A stretch of 64,000 nucleotides of DNA from Xanthoparmelia taractica (lineage: Eukaryota > Ascomycota > Lecanoromycetes > Lecanorales > Parmeliaceae), in contig MU853186.1 of the NCBI GenBank assembly GCA_033085395.1, positions 62,001 through 126,000 on the forward strand, read 5' to 3'. Of this stretch, positions 1 through 10,926 are shown one piece after another; within the stretch, counting starts at the first letter, position 1, and each line of letters begins with the position of its first letter. The notes beneath the pieces were generated by a model. The model did no database searches. It was not told the origin of the DNA and saw nothing but the letters and a program-made list of their open reading frames with translations. Position numbers and translations under genes: made by a program.

Positions 1-2
1 TC

Positions 3-296
3 GGCCAAGGAGCGTCATCTGCCCTCGCAAACGCTGGGCTCAACGGCAACCCGGGCCTTGACTCAATGGACCTTGCTAGCAATGGTAGCGCAACTTCCAG
101 CGGTGGCTTCGGTGGTCTTAGCAGCGGTTCGCTATTAAGTGGCTTTGGTAGCTCAAGTGACGAGGAGGACGAGGAAATGGAGGAGATCGACGAGGGTGAT
201 CCCGGTGCTGGTCAAGATTCGGTGGGTGATCTTTCCTTTGAGGACATCGACATGAGCGACCGAGATCATGCACAATTATTAGCAACTGCATCATGA
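3..296 (+). CDS. 3' end of an acidic, low-complexity protein (5' truncated by window)
   Basis: The frame is open from the first bases of the window to a TGA at 294-296, so this is the C-terminal part of a gene that starts upstream. The visible ~97 residues are Gly/Ser/Asn-rich and then strongly acidic (FGSSSDEEDEEMEEID). That style resembles the tail of fungal SAPS-domain proteins (Sit4/PP6 phosphatase regulatory subunits), but no SAPS domain is in the window, so the name is only a possibility. A similar acidic frame at 591-1058 may be a further exon of the same gene, in which case the TGA at 294 would lie inside an intron. Several GT sites in 85-235 could serve as donor and I could not choose between them. 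Confidence 0.5.
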   Translation, partial: GQGASSALANAGLNGNPGLDSMDLASNGSATSSGGFGGLSSGSLLSGFGSSSDEEDEEMEEIDEGDPGAGQDSVGDLSFEDIDMSDRDHAQLLATAS

Positions 297-590
297 GAGT
301 GTTGTGGAGCATACGCACTGGTAATTGCAATTGGCGTTGGAGAGGAAGCTTAATTTGCTTGACCGGTCTATTCCACCACACAGCCTCGCAAATATGCCAT
401 GCTTCACCACTCTCTCAATGTGCCCTTCCCAATCCCTCGTCCCGTCCTCCCTTCCAGATTTAACATCCACTGTCTCCGCACATACTCCTTCTATCTGTCC
501 CTTTCCATCTCACAGATGACATGCACCCGAAAAACCTTCCTCCACACCCGCCACCGTCTTGCCCACATACAGCCACGCTGACAAGACTGC

Positions 591-1058
591 ATGAAGTACC
601 TCCCCAGCCACCCAACCCTCAACATAACCCCCACACCGCCAACAGACCCACCGCCAACCCCACCACCTCTCAACCTCCCACCGTCACGCGCCCGCCGCCA
701 ACTAGCCGCCCGTCTCGCCCTCCATAGCCAGCAAAAAGCCGACTCGGAAGCCCACGACTCGGACAACCACGAGCTCGAAAAACCCTTCTCCGACGCCGAA
801 GCCAACGCCGACGAGTTCGAAGACGACGCTCCTTTGACATTCGGAGCGCCTTTGTTGCATCATTCGCCGACGCCCAGCAGCCACTTTGGCAGCATCGATT
901 CGCTAAAGGACTCGAGCGACGTCAAGGCGACGGTCCATCGGCAGCTGGATCTGGATGACTTTGCGAATAGTCCTGCGGCTGACGCTGATGATAGGGCCAG
1001 CGATGAAGGGGACGGGGAGGAGGGTCATGATGTTGAGATGAGGGTGGCGATGGGATAG
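591..1058 (+). CDS. Acidic C-terminal exon or separate small protein
   Basis: An open frame of 155 codons ends at TAG 1056-1058. After a Pro/Thr-rich start it reads as an ordered-looking acidic tail: a basic-amphipathic patch (RARRQLAARLALH) followed by Asp/Glu-rich sequence to the end (DVEMRVAMG). Codon use in the third position is C/G-rich, as in the other real exons here. The first ATG at 591 follows an in-frame stop at 579-581, so it is either a real start or an exon opened by one of the AG sites between 582 and 610. Shared acidic composition and strand make it likely to be the last exon of the gene at 3-296. No domain recognised. Confidence 0.5.
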   Translation: MKYLPSHPTLNITPTPPTDPPPTPPPLNLPPSRARRQLAARLALHSQQKADSEAHDSDNHELEKPFSDAEANADEFEDDAPLTFGAPLLHHSPTPSSHFGSIDSLKDSSDVKATVHRQLDLDDFANSPAADADDRASDEGDGEEGHDVEMRVAMG

Positions 1059-1164
1059 AGATGTCGTCGTGGAGGAGGCAGCGGAGGGGAGTAGACGGGT
1101 GTATGTATGTAAGATATGGATGGGGCGAGCCTTTACTTTCGCTGTTAGTATTCTTAGCATCGGT

Positions 1165-1299
1165 CTTTGGTGTGTGTGTGTTTGTGTGGTTGTGTGTTTN
1201 NNNNNNNNNNNNNNNNNNNNNNNNNNNNNNNNNNNNNNNNNNNNNNNNNNNNNNNNNNNNNNNNNNNNNNNNNNNNNNNNNNNNNNNNNNNNNNNNNNN

Positions 1300-1379
<80 letters not shown>
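1165..1379 (+). repeat. (GT)n microsatellite interrupted by a 100-N assembly gap
   Basis: GT/TGTTT-type repeats run from about 1169 into the N run at 1200-1299, and continue as a pure GT array from 1300 to 1378. The gap has the conventional fixed length of 100 N, so the true array length is unknown. Frames that cross it in either strand are artefacts. Confidence 0.97.
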
Positions 1380-1380
<1 letters not shown>

Positions 1381-2427
1381 CGAGAGAGGAGTACGATTGT
1401 AGTTTAGGCCGTGTTGCATGATTTCAAGTCCGTCATACCCAATTTGTAAGGAAAACAACATTTGTTCTCAGCAAGCATGTTCAACTCCTTTCTCCGTCGC
1501 CTTCCTTAAAGAAGAAGAACAAGTCTTCTTGCCCGTCTGACTGATAGGGGTCTTTTCTGCTCATTTGTCAAATCTTGATCTGTGGATATATTGTATCCCA
1601 ATCCAATTCATACAAATAACATCTTTCTTTCTTCCTTCTCTGCGCAGAAGCACGGAGAAATCTCCCCCTCCCCCTTCCCCCCTCTCGACTACAAACTCCC
1701 CTCCCCTTTCGTTTCGTTTCCTCTCCTCCCTTCTTCCCCCCTCCCCCCCACCTTTCACCCCAACTCGAGAACTCACCCACCGCCTACCCCCCTTTACTTC
1801 CCTCCTCGCCCCACCCCGTCCGCCTTGCCTAGCCTCACCTTACCTTCCCTTCCCAACCACCACGCACACCGACGCTGAAAATATACACACGTGTTGTGGA
1901 ACCCCTTGTCCCTTTTCTGGGCATAGATTCGAATTATTCGATGGTTAGGAAAGGAAACAGGTAAAGGAAGGGAAAGGAAGGGAAAGAAGCGTGGTGGTGG
2001 TGTCTTGGCGGTGGTGCTATGGATAGGATAGGATAAGGCGGTTGTGGTGATCGCGATGCTTAGGTGGGTGGGTGTTATATACGCAGAGATGGTGAGGGTG
2101 AGGATGGATTGTTTAATTGGTGTTGAGACTGTTGAGGGGGATGAAATGGGGGGTTAGGAGGGGGAATGTTTGTGATGGGTAGAGATGATGGCTATTGACA
2201 GCAGATGGGAGTTAGCTTGGTAGGAATGATTTGATACGTTTTGCTTCTAATGAGTTGCGTTTCGTTGGCGATTCAAGCAAATGGGCTATGTCAGAAAATC
2301 TCTTGCAATGCCTGCAGTCTGATTCAATACTACGCCATTAGAATTTCATGGCAAAGGTCGAGCTCCCGTATATCTGCACCTTCAGGTGGACTCCACTCTG
2401 GAGAGCCAATTGATGATCTGAATGATA
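1380..2427. other. Intergenic; long pyrimidine tract, no gene seen
   Basis: Bases 1615-1870 of the plus strand are an almost continuous C/T tract, typical of long fungal promoter or 5' leader DNA. Frames across it give only Pro/Ser low complexity. After 1950 it becomes purine/G-rich. No start codon here leads into a supported gene; the downstream neighbour is on the other strand and converges on this region. Confidence 0.6.
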
Positions 2428-3714
2428 TTAGCAGTTGAGCGGTGTTTGGACCTGGGAATGCTTTACCATCATGGCCTGCACAAGTCCGACCTTCTGTCCA
2501 TAATGACTTCCATCCCAACTATTCGCCTGAAGCGTGAGATTGTACATACCCAGCGCATCAAGCTGCCTCGCCTTCGCTTCCCTCGTCGTCTCCAGCGTGT
2601 ATTGCCAAAGAGCGCTGTTGCCTTGAGTGAGAATGTGGCCTGGAGGTTGGAGATGGCCGGCGGCGTTCGGGCCTACCCATAGGATGGGGATATTTCGACC
2701 AGAAGCATCTGCTAGAGTCACCCACTCATCCATTGAATCTGTAGCTTTAGACAATGAAAGTGATGTTGCCGATGATAGGGAATGGATGACCGGAATCGGC
2801 TTATAAGCGTCTGGGTCTCCGCTAATGAGCGAGCTAAACTTCGCGTGCAGCTCCTCGGGCGCTGGAGAGTCTGTAATGGGAAGGAATACGCACGGTGTGC
2901 CTATGCAAGTCAGTATGGGCTTCGGGGAGTGCTAATTGGATGGTAGGCCTACGATCACAGTAGAAAGTGCCTTTGTGGCCAACATTATCTTCCTTCTCTC
3001 TCACTGTCTCACTCTCCATGATCATGTGGCTCGAGCACTCTGACTTGGTGAGCTGGTTATCGCACCTGCAAGCATCACGTTGGCTCTCGTCAAGCTCCCA
3101 CTGCTTAAGACTGCCCATAGCCATATTCTCTCTTAGCAGCATGTTGAAGGCGGCGTAGATTTGCTTGAACGAGTCATCGCCGATGAAGACAACTGCATCA
3201 AAGCGTTCAAGGATCATGCAGATTTCTGCCGTCGAGTACCAGCGGTAGTGACAGCCTACCGGATAGTAAGGCTTCTCGAATCCGTGTCGACCGCCTCCGC
3301 TCATGGCATCAAGAAGTGTTGCACGGTTCTTGCAGTAAAGCGTATGCTTTGGGGCATTGTTGTCGAGCAGAGTTGGGGGTACATAGATTTCTGTCGATTT
3401 GATGCCACAGTCTCCATATCCTTCAAAGTGTGAGAAGTAGCTAGGCTTGTTAGCAAGGCCGAGGTCGAACCAACCTCTGCTACCTACTCATCCACTGTAT
3501 TCTGTGAGAATGGAACCCTGTCTAGTTGTTTTGTGGAGCCAGAGAAGGGATTGATCATCCACAAGAATAGAGCAATGGCCAGAATGACAGTGAAAGCAGT
3601 TTGCTTGGAGGCAGCAATCGGTTTGCTGTTGCTGCGAGTGGGTGGAGTTTTCATGGCTGGTGCATGTAGGGGTGTCTGAGGTGCGCTGGGGGAAAGTGGA
3701 AAGGGATACTCCAT
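2428..3714 (-). CDS. PC-esterase/SGNH-like type II membrane protein (frame break in first exon)
   Basis: The start at 3714 gives a Pro-rich cytoplasmic stretch and one membrane helix at about residues 38-55 (FTVILAIALFLWMI), a type II anchor. The lumenal part then reads GSRGWFDLGL and FEGYGDCG, a GDS-like block (VVFIGDDSFKQIY) and, near the C terminus, a DxxH block (DGSHYGQ). The GDS plus DxxH pair is the signature of PC-esterase/trichome-birefringence-like SGNH acyl transferases and esterases. One intron is clear: donor at 2952, acceptor ending at 2901, phase conserved (FYCDR to TPCVFL). The join between the anchor exon and the body near 3480 is not clean: either a very short (~40 nt) intron beginning GTTCCA, or one missing base. 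In the second reading the gene has a real or sequencing frameshift. Substrate unknown. Confidence 0.65.
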
Positions 3715-4564
3715 GTTTGTTCACTGATAGGGTATCTGCTTCTGGTCCATTTTTGTTCTTGATGGGTCAGGATTAAACAGACAGAAAGCGCGACTTGCCG
3801 GTGCTTCGTCAACAGCACACAAAACAAGGATAGTGGGTAGACCTCGTCCGAGTCAATGCTATCTTAGTCTCAGAAAAACACTTTAAGAGCTTTTTGGTTG
3901 GCAATTGAACATAAAAGGGACAATAATCATCCATGTCAAGCCTTTGGGTTATCAATCACAAGTCAATCATGGCATTGGCTTTCAGCTACGATTCAAGCCT
4001 TATCTGCGGGTGATTGATATGCAAAAACGGCAGAGGCGAAGACTGTGCCATCTTCCCCCTCTGTTTCAAATCCTATTACCTTCGTCTTGTCTGATCCCTT
4101 GCGCTCACCTAGGGATTTTTGACATTGGCGACGGTGATGTGAAAGTACAACATACAAGTAAGATGTCGCGCCAGCGGAGAAAATAAGGTACGGACAGGGG
4201 GGGCTCGAGGGGTCAAGCGAAATGTGGGGAAATTTACCTTGGCTAAAATTGGCGAACCTCCGGAGCCTGTCTTGGACGGAATACCTAAACAATGACTCAG
4301 GCAGGGGAACAGGTCGAAGACATACCTTCAAATCTCGTGGACGCCTCTGGTATACTCAATTGACTTATGATTCCTACTCTATAACCCCTTCGCGAATTTA
4401 TGTTGCGAGCAGAACACGAACCGTTGACCCGGACACCGCCTTCCCTTGCAGGGCGTCTGCTAGCCTCTTTGTCAGGCTCAAAATCTCCAGTAGAGCTGGT
4501 GGGATACTCGGAACCTATTGGACACGACAAAAGGAATACAGGCCGGAAGGCCTGAAGAATCAGC
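3715..4564. other. Divergent intergenic region between the PC-esterase-like gene and the PDK-type kinase
   Basis: About 850 bp separate two start codons that point away from each other, so it should hold both promoters. Short frames are present on both strands (for example 4222-4665) but their C-terminal parts are other-frame readings of the kinase first exon. No recognisable repeat or RNA. Confidence 0.5.
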
Positions 4565-6048
4565 ATGTCATGGAAGAGGTCCGAGAAGTTGATGGATACC
4601 ATCAAACACTACTCTCTCTTCCCTGCCACTGGAGTAAGCTTAAGGCAGATGGTGCAGTTTGGTGAACGACCATCGACAGGTACGAAGACTCTGAGAAGTA
4701 TCAGACATGTCTTCTACTGACTATGTTATTCTAAAGGCACACTCTTCCGCGCCTCACAGTTCCTCTCTGAAGAGCTTCCCATACGCTTAGCACATCGAGT
4801 CCAAGAGCTTGGGGATTTGCCTGATGGACTGAACGATATGCCGTCGATCAAGAAAGTCCAGGATTGGTACTCACAGTCATTCGAAGTATGAGGAACGCAG
4901 GGTCTGCGTACCGTCACCAGAGCGTATTGGCTGACTCACCGTCAGGACATCACTACACTACCAAGGCCCAATCTACCACCAGACGTTCGAGAGCGACTGC
5001 TACGGCCGCTGAAGCAGAATGGGCGAGAATCAAACATACTGAGCCAGACTACGCATAACCCTAGTGTCAAGCAGGGCCAATACAGGTCGCAACAGACGAA
5101 CGGTCAATCCAATGGTGGAAGCAAAGGCTCCTCTAGGAGGTATTATGCTTCGACAGATGATGAAGGGGACTGGCCGCCAGAACTCAACGACTATAACAAG
5201 CGCTTCTCCAAGACACTCGAAGGAATCAAAAGGAGGCATGATAGTGTAGTAACAACCGTTGCACAGGGCATACTCGAATACAAACGGAAACGGCAACGGA
5301 TGCAAATTGATAAGAATATTCAGGCTTTCCTAGATCGATTCTACATGTCTCGCATCGGTATTCGAATGCTGATAGGCCAGCATATCGCCCTTACAGACCA
5401 GAAGCAAGCAGTAGAACCCAACTATGTGGGTATCATATGTACCAAGACGAACGTGCGGGAACTTGCCCAGGAAGCCATCGACAATGCTCGATTCGTGTGC
5501 GAGGATCATTACGGCCTTTTTGATGCACCCAAGGTCCAGTTGGTGTGCAAACCGGATCTCCATTTCATGTACGTGCCAGGACATCTCTCACACATGCTGT
5601 TCGAGACTCTCAAGAACTCTTTACGTGCTGTGGTCGAGACGCATGGACAGGATAAACAGGAGTTTCCTGTGACCAAAGTGATTATTGCGGAGGGGAAAGA
5701 GGATATAACGATCAAGGTGTCTGATGAAGGTGGTGGCATTCCAAGATCTACCATACCGTTAGTGTGGACTTATATGTACACGACTGTGGAGACGACGCCA
5801 AGTCTGGATCCCGACTTCAACAAGAGTGATTTCAAGGCGCCTATGGCTGGATTTGGGTACGGGCTGCCGATCAGTAGGCTTTACGCGCGATATTTTGGGG
5901 GCGACTTAAAGCTCATCAGTATGGAAGGGTGAGAATCAGGCAATCTGCCGTTTTAAGACGATGCTGATAAAACCTTTACCACAGTTATGGCACAGACGTC
6001 TACCTCCACCTTAATAGACTATCCTCCAGCTCTGAGCCTCTGCAATAA
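4565..6048 (+). CDS. Mitochondrial pyruvate dehydrogenase kinase-type protein kinase (PDK/BCKDK family)
   Basis: The gene spans exons 4565-4679, 4737-4885, 4946-5928 and 5985-6048, with all phases matching, for 436 aa. The N-terminal regulatory domain reads FPATGVSLRQMVQFG, TLFRASQFLSEELPIRLAHR and MPSIKKVQDWY. Next is the helix carrying the family H-box (RIGIRMLIGQH, His near 234). The GHKL ATPase domain follows, with N-box ETLKNSLRA (about 307-315), G1 box DEGGGIP and G2 box GFGYGLP. These are diagnostic of the kinases that phosphorylate and switch off pyruvate (or branched-chain ketoacid) dehydrogenase E1-alpha in the mitochondrial matrix. A Gln/Ser/Gly-rich insert of about 50 residues (around 115-165) splits the N-terminal domain. 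I see no obvious long presequence. Which yeast paralogue (PKP1 or PKP2) it matches cannot be told from the sequence alone. Confidence 0.93.
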
Positions 6049-6409
6049 CAACTAGCAGTCATGAGGGGTAACACTCAAGGATTGACGATGAGGCTAGCAG
6101 CGATGCGATCGCGTTTGAGAAATCAAGAAGTCAGCACGAGGAAGCAGGTTGGTGATACTGCAAGCTTGGTTAATGAGGAAGGACATCCATTGGAAGATGC
6201 AAGACAAGAGCTGTAATAAGCAGCACATTTTTGGAATTGGTATAGTAGAGAAGGTGTAGTATAGCGAGGACATTGTACATAGATTATATCTGATTCAACG
6301 CTGTCCGCTTGATTAATACCCCTGCATCATAGTGCATGCTCCATGCCAGCGTAATTCATACTGATCATACTCGTCGTAACCGTTCTTCCCCTACAACCCA
6401 GCTTCGATG

Positions 6410-7097
6410 CTATCCATTCCCAGCTGCCATTTTCCTAGCGCCCCCATCACTCTTGCGTAACCTCTTATGCTTCTCGTCCTTATCCCGCGTCCTCTCATTC
6501 CCCTTCACGTCGCCTTCTTCCTCATCCTCCCATTCAACCTCTCCGCTTTCCGCTTCGAGCCCAATCATCATCTTCTGCATTCTCAACCTCGTCTGCGGGA
6601 TACTCTTCCTCCATTTACTAGCAATCAGTCACAATGTCCGCTAGTGAGCACCCCGTGCTTAACAAACGACCCCCCGCTACAACCCCACCGAAACACTCAT
6701 GAACGCAAAACCACAGCGACGCAACTAATTTCCCTTAAAGATAGGAAAAAACAAAACCAAGAAAACAAAATGAAGAATCGTAAAAAGAAGAAAAAAAACA
6801 TCAACACACCTCCCCATACATACGACTATGCCATGCCAATTGCTCCCAACTGCCCAATATCATCGCAGCGCGCTCGCGCCGGTCGACTTCCTCACGCATC
6901 TCTTCTTGGGATCTGGATGATGTCGAAGCTGGATTTTCGGTTGCGGAGAAGAGTGCTGGGTGCTGGTTAGGTTTGAGCTGGAAACCTGGGGTGGGAGGGT
7001 CGAGGGGAGTGTTGGGGGGAGGGGGCATTGCTTTGGAGGAATTTTTGGAGGAAAGGTGGTTTGGAGGATGAGGTTTGGAGTTGTTGAATAGTAGCAT
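6410..7097 (-). CDS. Small two-exon fungal protein of unknown function
   Basis: Exons 6810-7097 and 6410-6604 are joined by a 205-nt intron (donor GTGTGT, branch-like CTGAT, acceptor GAAG) in phase 0, giving 160 aa. Residues 1-55 are Pro/Ser-rich. A charged helix follows (SQEEMREEVDRRERAAMILGSWEQLAWHSRMYGE), continuing across the splice as SIPQTRLRMQKMM and ending in an acidic then lysine-rich tail. The way the helix continues across the splice is the main reason to trust the model. I recognise the style as a conserved short ascomycete protein but cannot name a function. It is convergent with the PDK-type kinase, about 360 bp away. Confidence 0.7.
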
Positions 7098-7622
7098 TCC
7101 AGGTTGATATTGCCCTGCATTAGCCCGGCATGTGAAGCTAGGCTCGGCTCAGCTGCCGGTCTTGCCACTCTAAGGTAGTGAGCTGTGATTGGCTACAGAA
7201 GTCCATGTATCTTGTCCAATGCGCCAAAAGCGTTCCTCTCATTCTCTATTCAGTCCTGCAATACATTGGCATTCAAGCTCTGTAGAAAGATGGCTTGCCC
7301 TGAGCTATACTATATGAAAGCCGAGGTTACGGTGTTGTTGACAAGGTTTCTGACTTTTGATCCTTGATACAGGTATAGTTAGTTGATCTTCTGTGATATC
7401 ATTCACGTACAGTTGTCTCTTTACGGAAGCAATGTATGCTTGTAACGGCTTTATAGGTCGTTGGCTCCCATCGTTAAGCCAACCGCTGAATACGCAGAGA
7501 TTGATTCATCTTGCGACGCCTCTCTGTATCAAACTTGATACCCCTATGCTCTTAACCCATACAGTAGCAGTTGAGGATCCCGTCAACCTTCGACATCTCA
7601 AAAGTTTTGAAAATGGAGCGGC
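7098..7622. other. Intergenic, nothing recognised
   Basis: About 525 bp between the start of the small protein and the stop of the monooxygenase, both on the minus strand. Only short frames; no repeat or RNA signature seen. Confidence 0.5.
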
Positions 7623-9371
7623 TTAATTAACCATTGTCTCTCTCACTTGTGACTGTCCAAGTACTTCTTTGCATTTGGCGAAAACATCATGCGCATAATC
7701 GTGATCAGTCCGTTCTTGGTGCGAGCTCGGGACAGCTGTGCTTTCAGTGAGCTTCACTTGAAACCTTTCGGGCGATATATGACTTACCTGACCCTGGCGG
7801 ATCGGCATACTTCTTAAGCTCCTCCCCGACCTCTTTCTCCCGGCCGGCCCTGACTGTCGACAGGATCTGAATCCTAGAGACCCGGTTCTTCCTGACGAGC
7901 TCAAATAATGGCAGCTGTTTTTCGACCGCCGCAGGGTCGTGAACAGGTCGGAATAGATAACCTAGCGCCCCACCGTCCTCCATTGCAGAATTGGAACCCT
8001 GCCCACTGAATGGAAGCATCTTATTCGTCAGTCATCGGCTAGTAAAGGGTATTGTGAGACGTTGACACACCGGATGAGCAGCATCTCCAATTAGGACGAT
8101 TCTACCTTTGGACCAATTAGGTAGAGGTTTGTGAATATAGAGTGGCCAACACTTGACGTGCGAAGACAGGCTTTACGGCGCACATCAGCCAGACATCTTG
8201 CCTAACGTACGTATTTGGGTAATGCAACATACGAGATAACTCGGACAAATTCTGGATCGAAGTGACCAAACTCCTTGAGCATGGCCTCCTTCATCGCTGA
8301 CAGTTCCCCACCAACGAAATTAGCTCGTGCCTTCGCAAAAACTGTGTATGAATTCAATTCTGGTCTTACCTTCCGTTTCTTCGTCTGCGAAGTCCGCTGG
8401 TCGCGTGGGATGAATTCCCGCAAAGTTTTGCACTTCGCCACTGATGGTATAATTTAGCATGGACTAGGCAGTGTGGTTGAAAGTAAGTAACCCACTCCCG
8501 ACATGGATACCACACCATGTGACGTTCTTTAACTTTATCTTTGTCGTCGATGATGAGCGTAAAACCCGGACATCTGGCCTCGAGTAACCGTCGACACCCT
8601 GGATCATCCTCCAGCACTTTTGTGTCTAACAAGAATCTGAATGCGCTTAAGCCGCTATGGGACGGTGCTTCGGTATCCTCTTTCAAAACCACGGTTCGCA
8701 AGGCCGAATGAAGACCATCAGCGGCTACAATCAGGTCTGCAGTATGACGTGAACCATCCTTTAGCGTGATTGATCCATCTGTCGAACCATCCACCACCTG
8801 TGCTCCCAGCCGAAGGGTGGCAGGCTTCGAGTTAGCGGTGTCTTCGCCAGTCGCTAAACGAAGGAGCTCGTTGTGCAAATCCACGCGGTGCACCGACCAG
8901 GCCGAAGCGCCGTGTTTACTCTCAGCGTTGCGGAAGTCGATGCTGTTCACACGCTTCATTGATTCTCCGAGCAGCGTGTCCCATTGGAGTGCTTTGCACG
9001 CGCGGGCTCGCTCGAGTGAGAATCCGAGACCTGTAAGGACTCGACTACCATTTGGTGTCAAGGTCAGCGCAGCGCCTACCTCGCCCGTGAAGCCGGACTT
9101 TTCGAAGATCTAAAAGGAGCGATATCCAAGGTCAGTATCGTTACAATGCAGACTGCTGCTCCCCCGAATGGGATGAGCATCATCCTTCTCCCACCGACTG
9201 GGAGAGCGGAATGATCATCATGCAGTCAGCTGGACTAAGAGATGACACGCAAGGAAGAAAGCGTGGTGTATTGTTTGAACCTACCTCGACATCATGTCCT
9301 GCTTGCCGCAGTGATGCCGCCGCGCATAATCCCGCGATACCGGCGCCAACGACGATGACTTTAAGAGGCAT
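7623..9371 (-). CDS. FAD-dependent monooxygenase, salicylate hydroxylase-like
   Basis: Seven exons (9285-9371, 8496-9109, 8370-8440, 8211-8296, 8071-8151, 7788-8019, 7623-7735) join in phase to 427 aa. The Rossmann FAD-binding motif opens the protein (VIVVGAGIAGLCAA). The DG motif is AADGLHSALR and the GD motif is IVLIGDAAHPM followed by GQGSNSAMEDGGAL. This set defines class A flavoprotein aromatic hydroxylases (salicylate 1-hydroxylase and related secondary-metabolite enzymes), which use NAD(P)H and O2 in the cytosol. I chose the ATG at 9371 because the FAD motif follows at once; an in-frame ATG 45 bp upstream adds a tail with no homology. The 73-nt intron between exons 3 and 4 was chosen over a 28-nt alternative because it has a GCTAAT branch and a CAG acceptor. 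No biosynthetic cluster partner is nearby, so the substrate is open. Confidence 0.88.
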
Positions 9372-9905
9372 AAGTCTAAGAAGCGTTGCTCGAATTGTTT
9401 GATTGGACGTGTGCAAAAGAAAGCGCTTTTCTGAGTTAAAACTTTTGAGGACGCCGCCAGCATTATACGCAAGACCTGTCTTTTATAATCATCGGTCACT
9501 TCGCATTGCCGAGTTGCGCCGAACGAACATAATTGGCTAGTCTCGTTGAAGTTAACGATGCATGCATAGTGATGTATTCTGCGGGGGGTTTTATAGCACG
9601 TGCGGCGGTGACATTAATAAATTCAAGCCGACACTTTCAGAGAAGTAAACATACCCCCTATTCGATGCTAGCAATAGTACCTACTGCTACAAAAGGGTAT
9701 TGAATGTGTTCGGGCAACAAGGGCTAAGCTGAATGTACGGCTGGTGTGTCGAGTTATGCAAAGGCTGTGTGCCTAGCAGAAAGACGGCAAATCGTCTGCC
9801 TATCCATTTCTATTTTAAGCCTTCTGCCATGTTAACACTGGAGACTCGCAGCCTTGTAGCCTGGCCTTGATGGTTTGAAATTTTGGAGTTCCGACGATAT
9901 ATTAG
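9372..9905. promoter_or_regulatory. Divergent promoter interval (monooxygenase / coiled-coil protein)
   Basis: A 534-bp interval lies between two start codons facing away from each other, so it should carry both promoters. I see no specific binding site that I could defend. Confidence 0.4.
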
Positions 9906-10883
9906 GTGGCCATGACCCTCATTGTAAATCAGCCATTGCTCCAAAACATGCCAGACCATCAGGCAGACAACTCGGAACAAGGAGAAGGTATAACTGACGC
10001 AGAAGTGGTTTCATTCCGGTCCAGAGCATCTAGTATCATTTCTACCGGGACAAAATTCAGCATTTCCACCATACCGCAAGGACATTTCCACATTGATCAT
10101 GTACTCGGAGGGGACACCCCCCGAAGTACCTCCACTCGGCCTAATTCCTTGTACAGCATGCGTTCAGTTGCGCCCTCTCTACCCCCATACGAAGATCAAG
10201 CGCCACGGCCAGGGCCAATCCAAATCCCTGCGCCAAGGGGCAACGACTCAGATCAACCGCCCACTCCATCGACTGCCGATCCCGAAAATGCTCTCAGCAT
10301 TCACTACGGCCGCGTCGTGCGCACGATTGACGAAAACCACGCCCGCCAGCTTGCCCGCATCTACGAGGCGCACGACCAACAACTGAAAACCCATGAACAG
10401 GAACTGGCCGCGACCCGAGAAGCCGTCGACCAAGCTTATCGAAAGGAATGGAAGGCCAAGAATCGCGAAATGGAGCGCATTCGCGAAGAAGCCGCTGCCA
10501 CCGTCGCGCAGATGCAGCAAACGCTGGATCGAGAGTTGGAGACGGGTAGGGAGGAGTGTGCCGCGAAAGTCGCGGCACTGGAGGAGCAAGCTCGGTCGCT
10601 TTCTGTTACCCATGCGGAAAGCTTAGCGCGTATCCAACAGGATGCTACTGATCAGGCAGTTACGCTTCATGAGGAGTATCAGGCCGCGATTGACAAGGCG
10701 AGAAATGCGATTGAGGATCTGTGGGAGGGACGATGGAACGATCGTACGAGACTTGCTGCTGAGGAGGCCCGAAGGAGGGATCTGGAAAGGGATGCAGAGT
10801 GGCTTCGAGTCATTGAGGGTACACATCCCGAGCTTCTGGATGAGATGAAGACTGCAATGGAAGCTTCGAGGATAAAGAAGTAA
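9906..10883 (+). CDS. Coiled-coil protein of unknown function
   Basis: A single exon of 325 aa. Residues 1-125 are polar and Ser/Pro-rich, likely disordered. Residues about 135-320 are Glu/Arg/Ala-rich with heptad-like spacing (for example ENHARQLARIYEAHDQQL, and LEEQARSLSVTHAESLARI), which predicts a long coiled coil. There is no membrane segment, signal peptide or catalytic motif. It is divergent from the FAD monooxygenase. Its length and strong C/G third-position bias support it being real. A filament-associated or scaffold role is only a guess. Confidence 0.75.
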   Translation: MAMTLIVNQPLLQNMPDHQADNSEQGEGITDAEVVSFRSRASSIISTGTKFSISTIPQGHFHIDHVLGGDTPRSTSTRPNSLYSMRSVAPSLPPYEDQAPRPGPIQIPAPRGNDSDQPPTPSTADPENALSIHYGRVVRTIDENHARQLARIYEAHDQQLKTHEQELAATREAVDQAYRKEWKAKNREMERIREEAAATVAQMQQTLDRELETGREECAAKVAALEEQARSLSVTHAESLARIQQDATDQAVTLHEEYQAAIDKARNAIEDLWEGRWNDRTRLAAEEARRRDLERDAEWLRVIEGTHPELLDEMKTAMEASRIKK

Positions 10884-10926
10884 TCCTTAGCAGGGGGCAG
10901 ATGATGTCCCTGAGTAATTGCAGAAA

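Noticed and set aside
922..1461. Minus frame of 179 codons crossing the first N run
   Set aside because: Thr/His repeats from the GT array and X residues from the gap; no protein character.
1565..1948. Plus frame of 127 codons in the pyrimidine tract
   Set aside because: Pro/Ser low complexity caused by the C/T tract; no motif or start context.
8202..8296. 28-nt intron (GTAAGA to ACAG) in the FAD monooxygenase
   Set aside because: Too short to splice; the 73-nt alternative has a branch site and keeps phase.
10248..10613. Minus frame of 121 codons opposite the coiled-coil gene
   Set aside because: Shadow of a Glu/Arg-rich coding strand.
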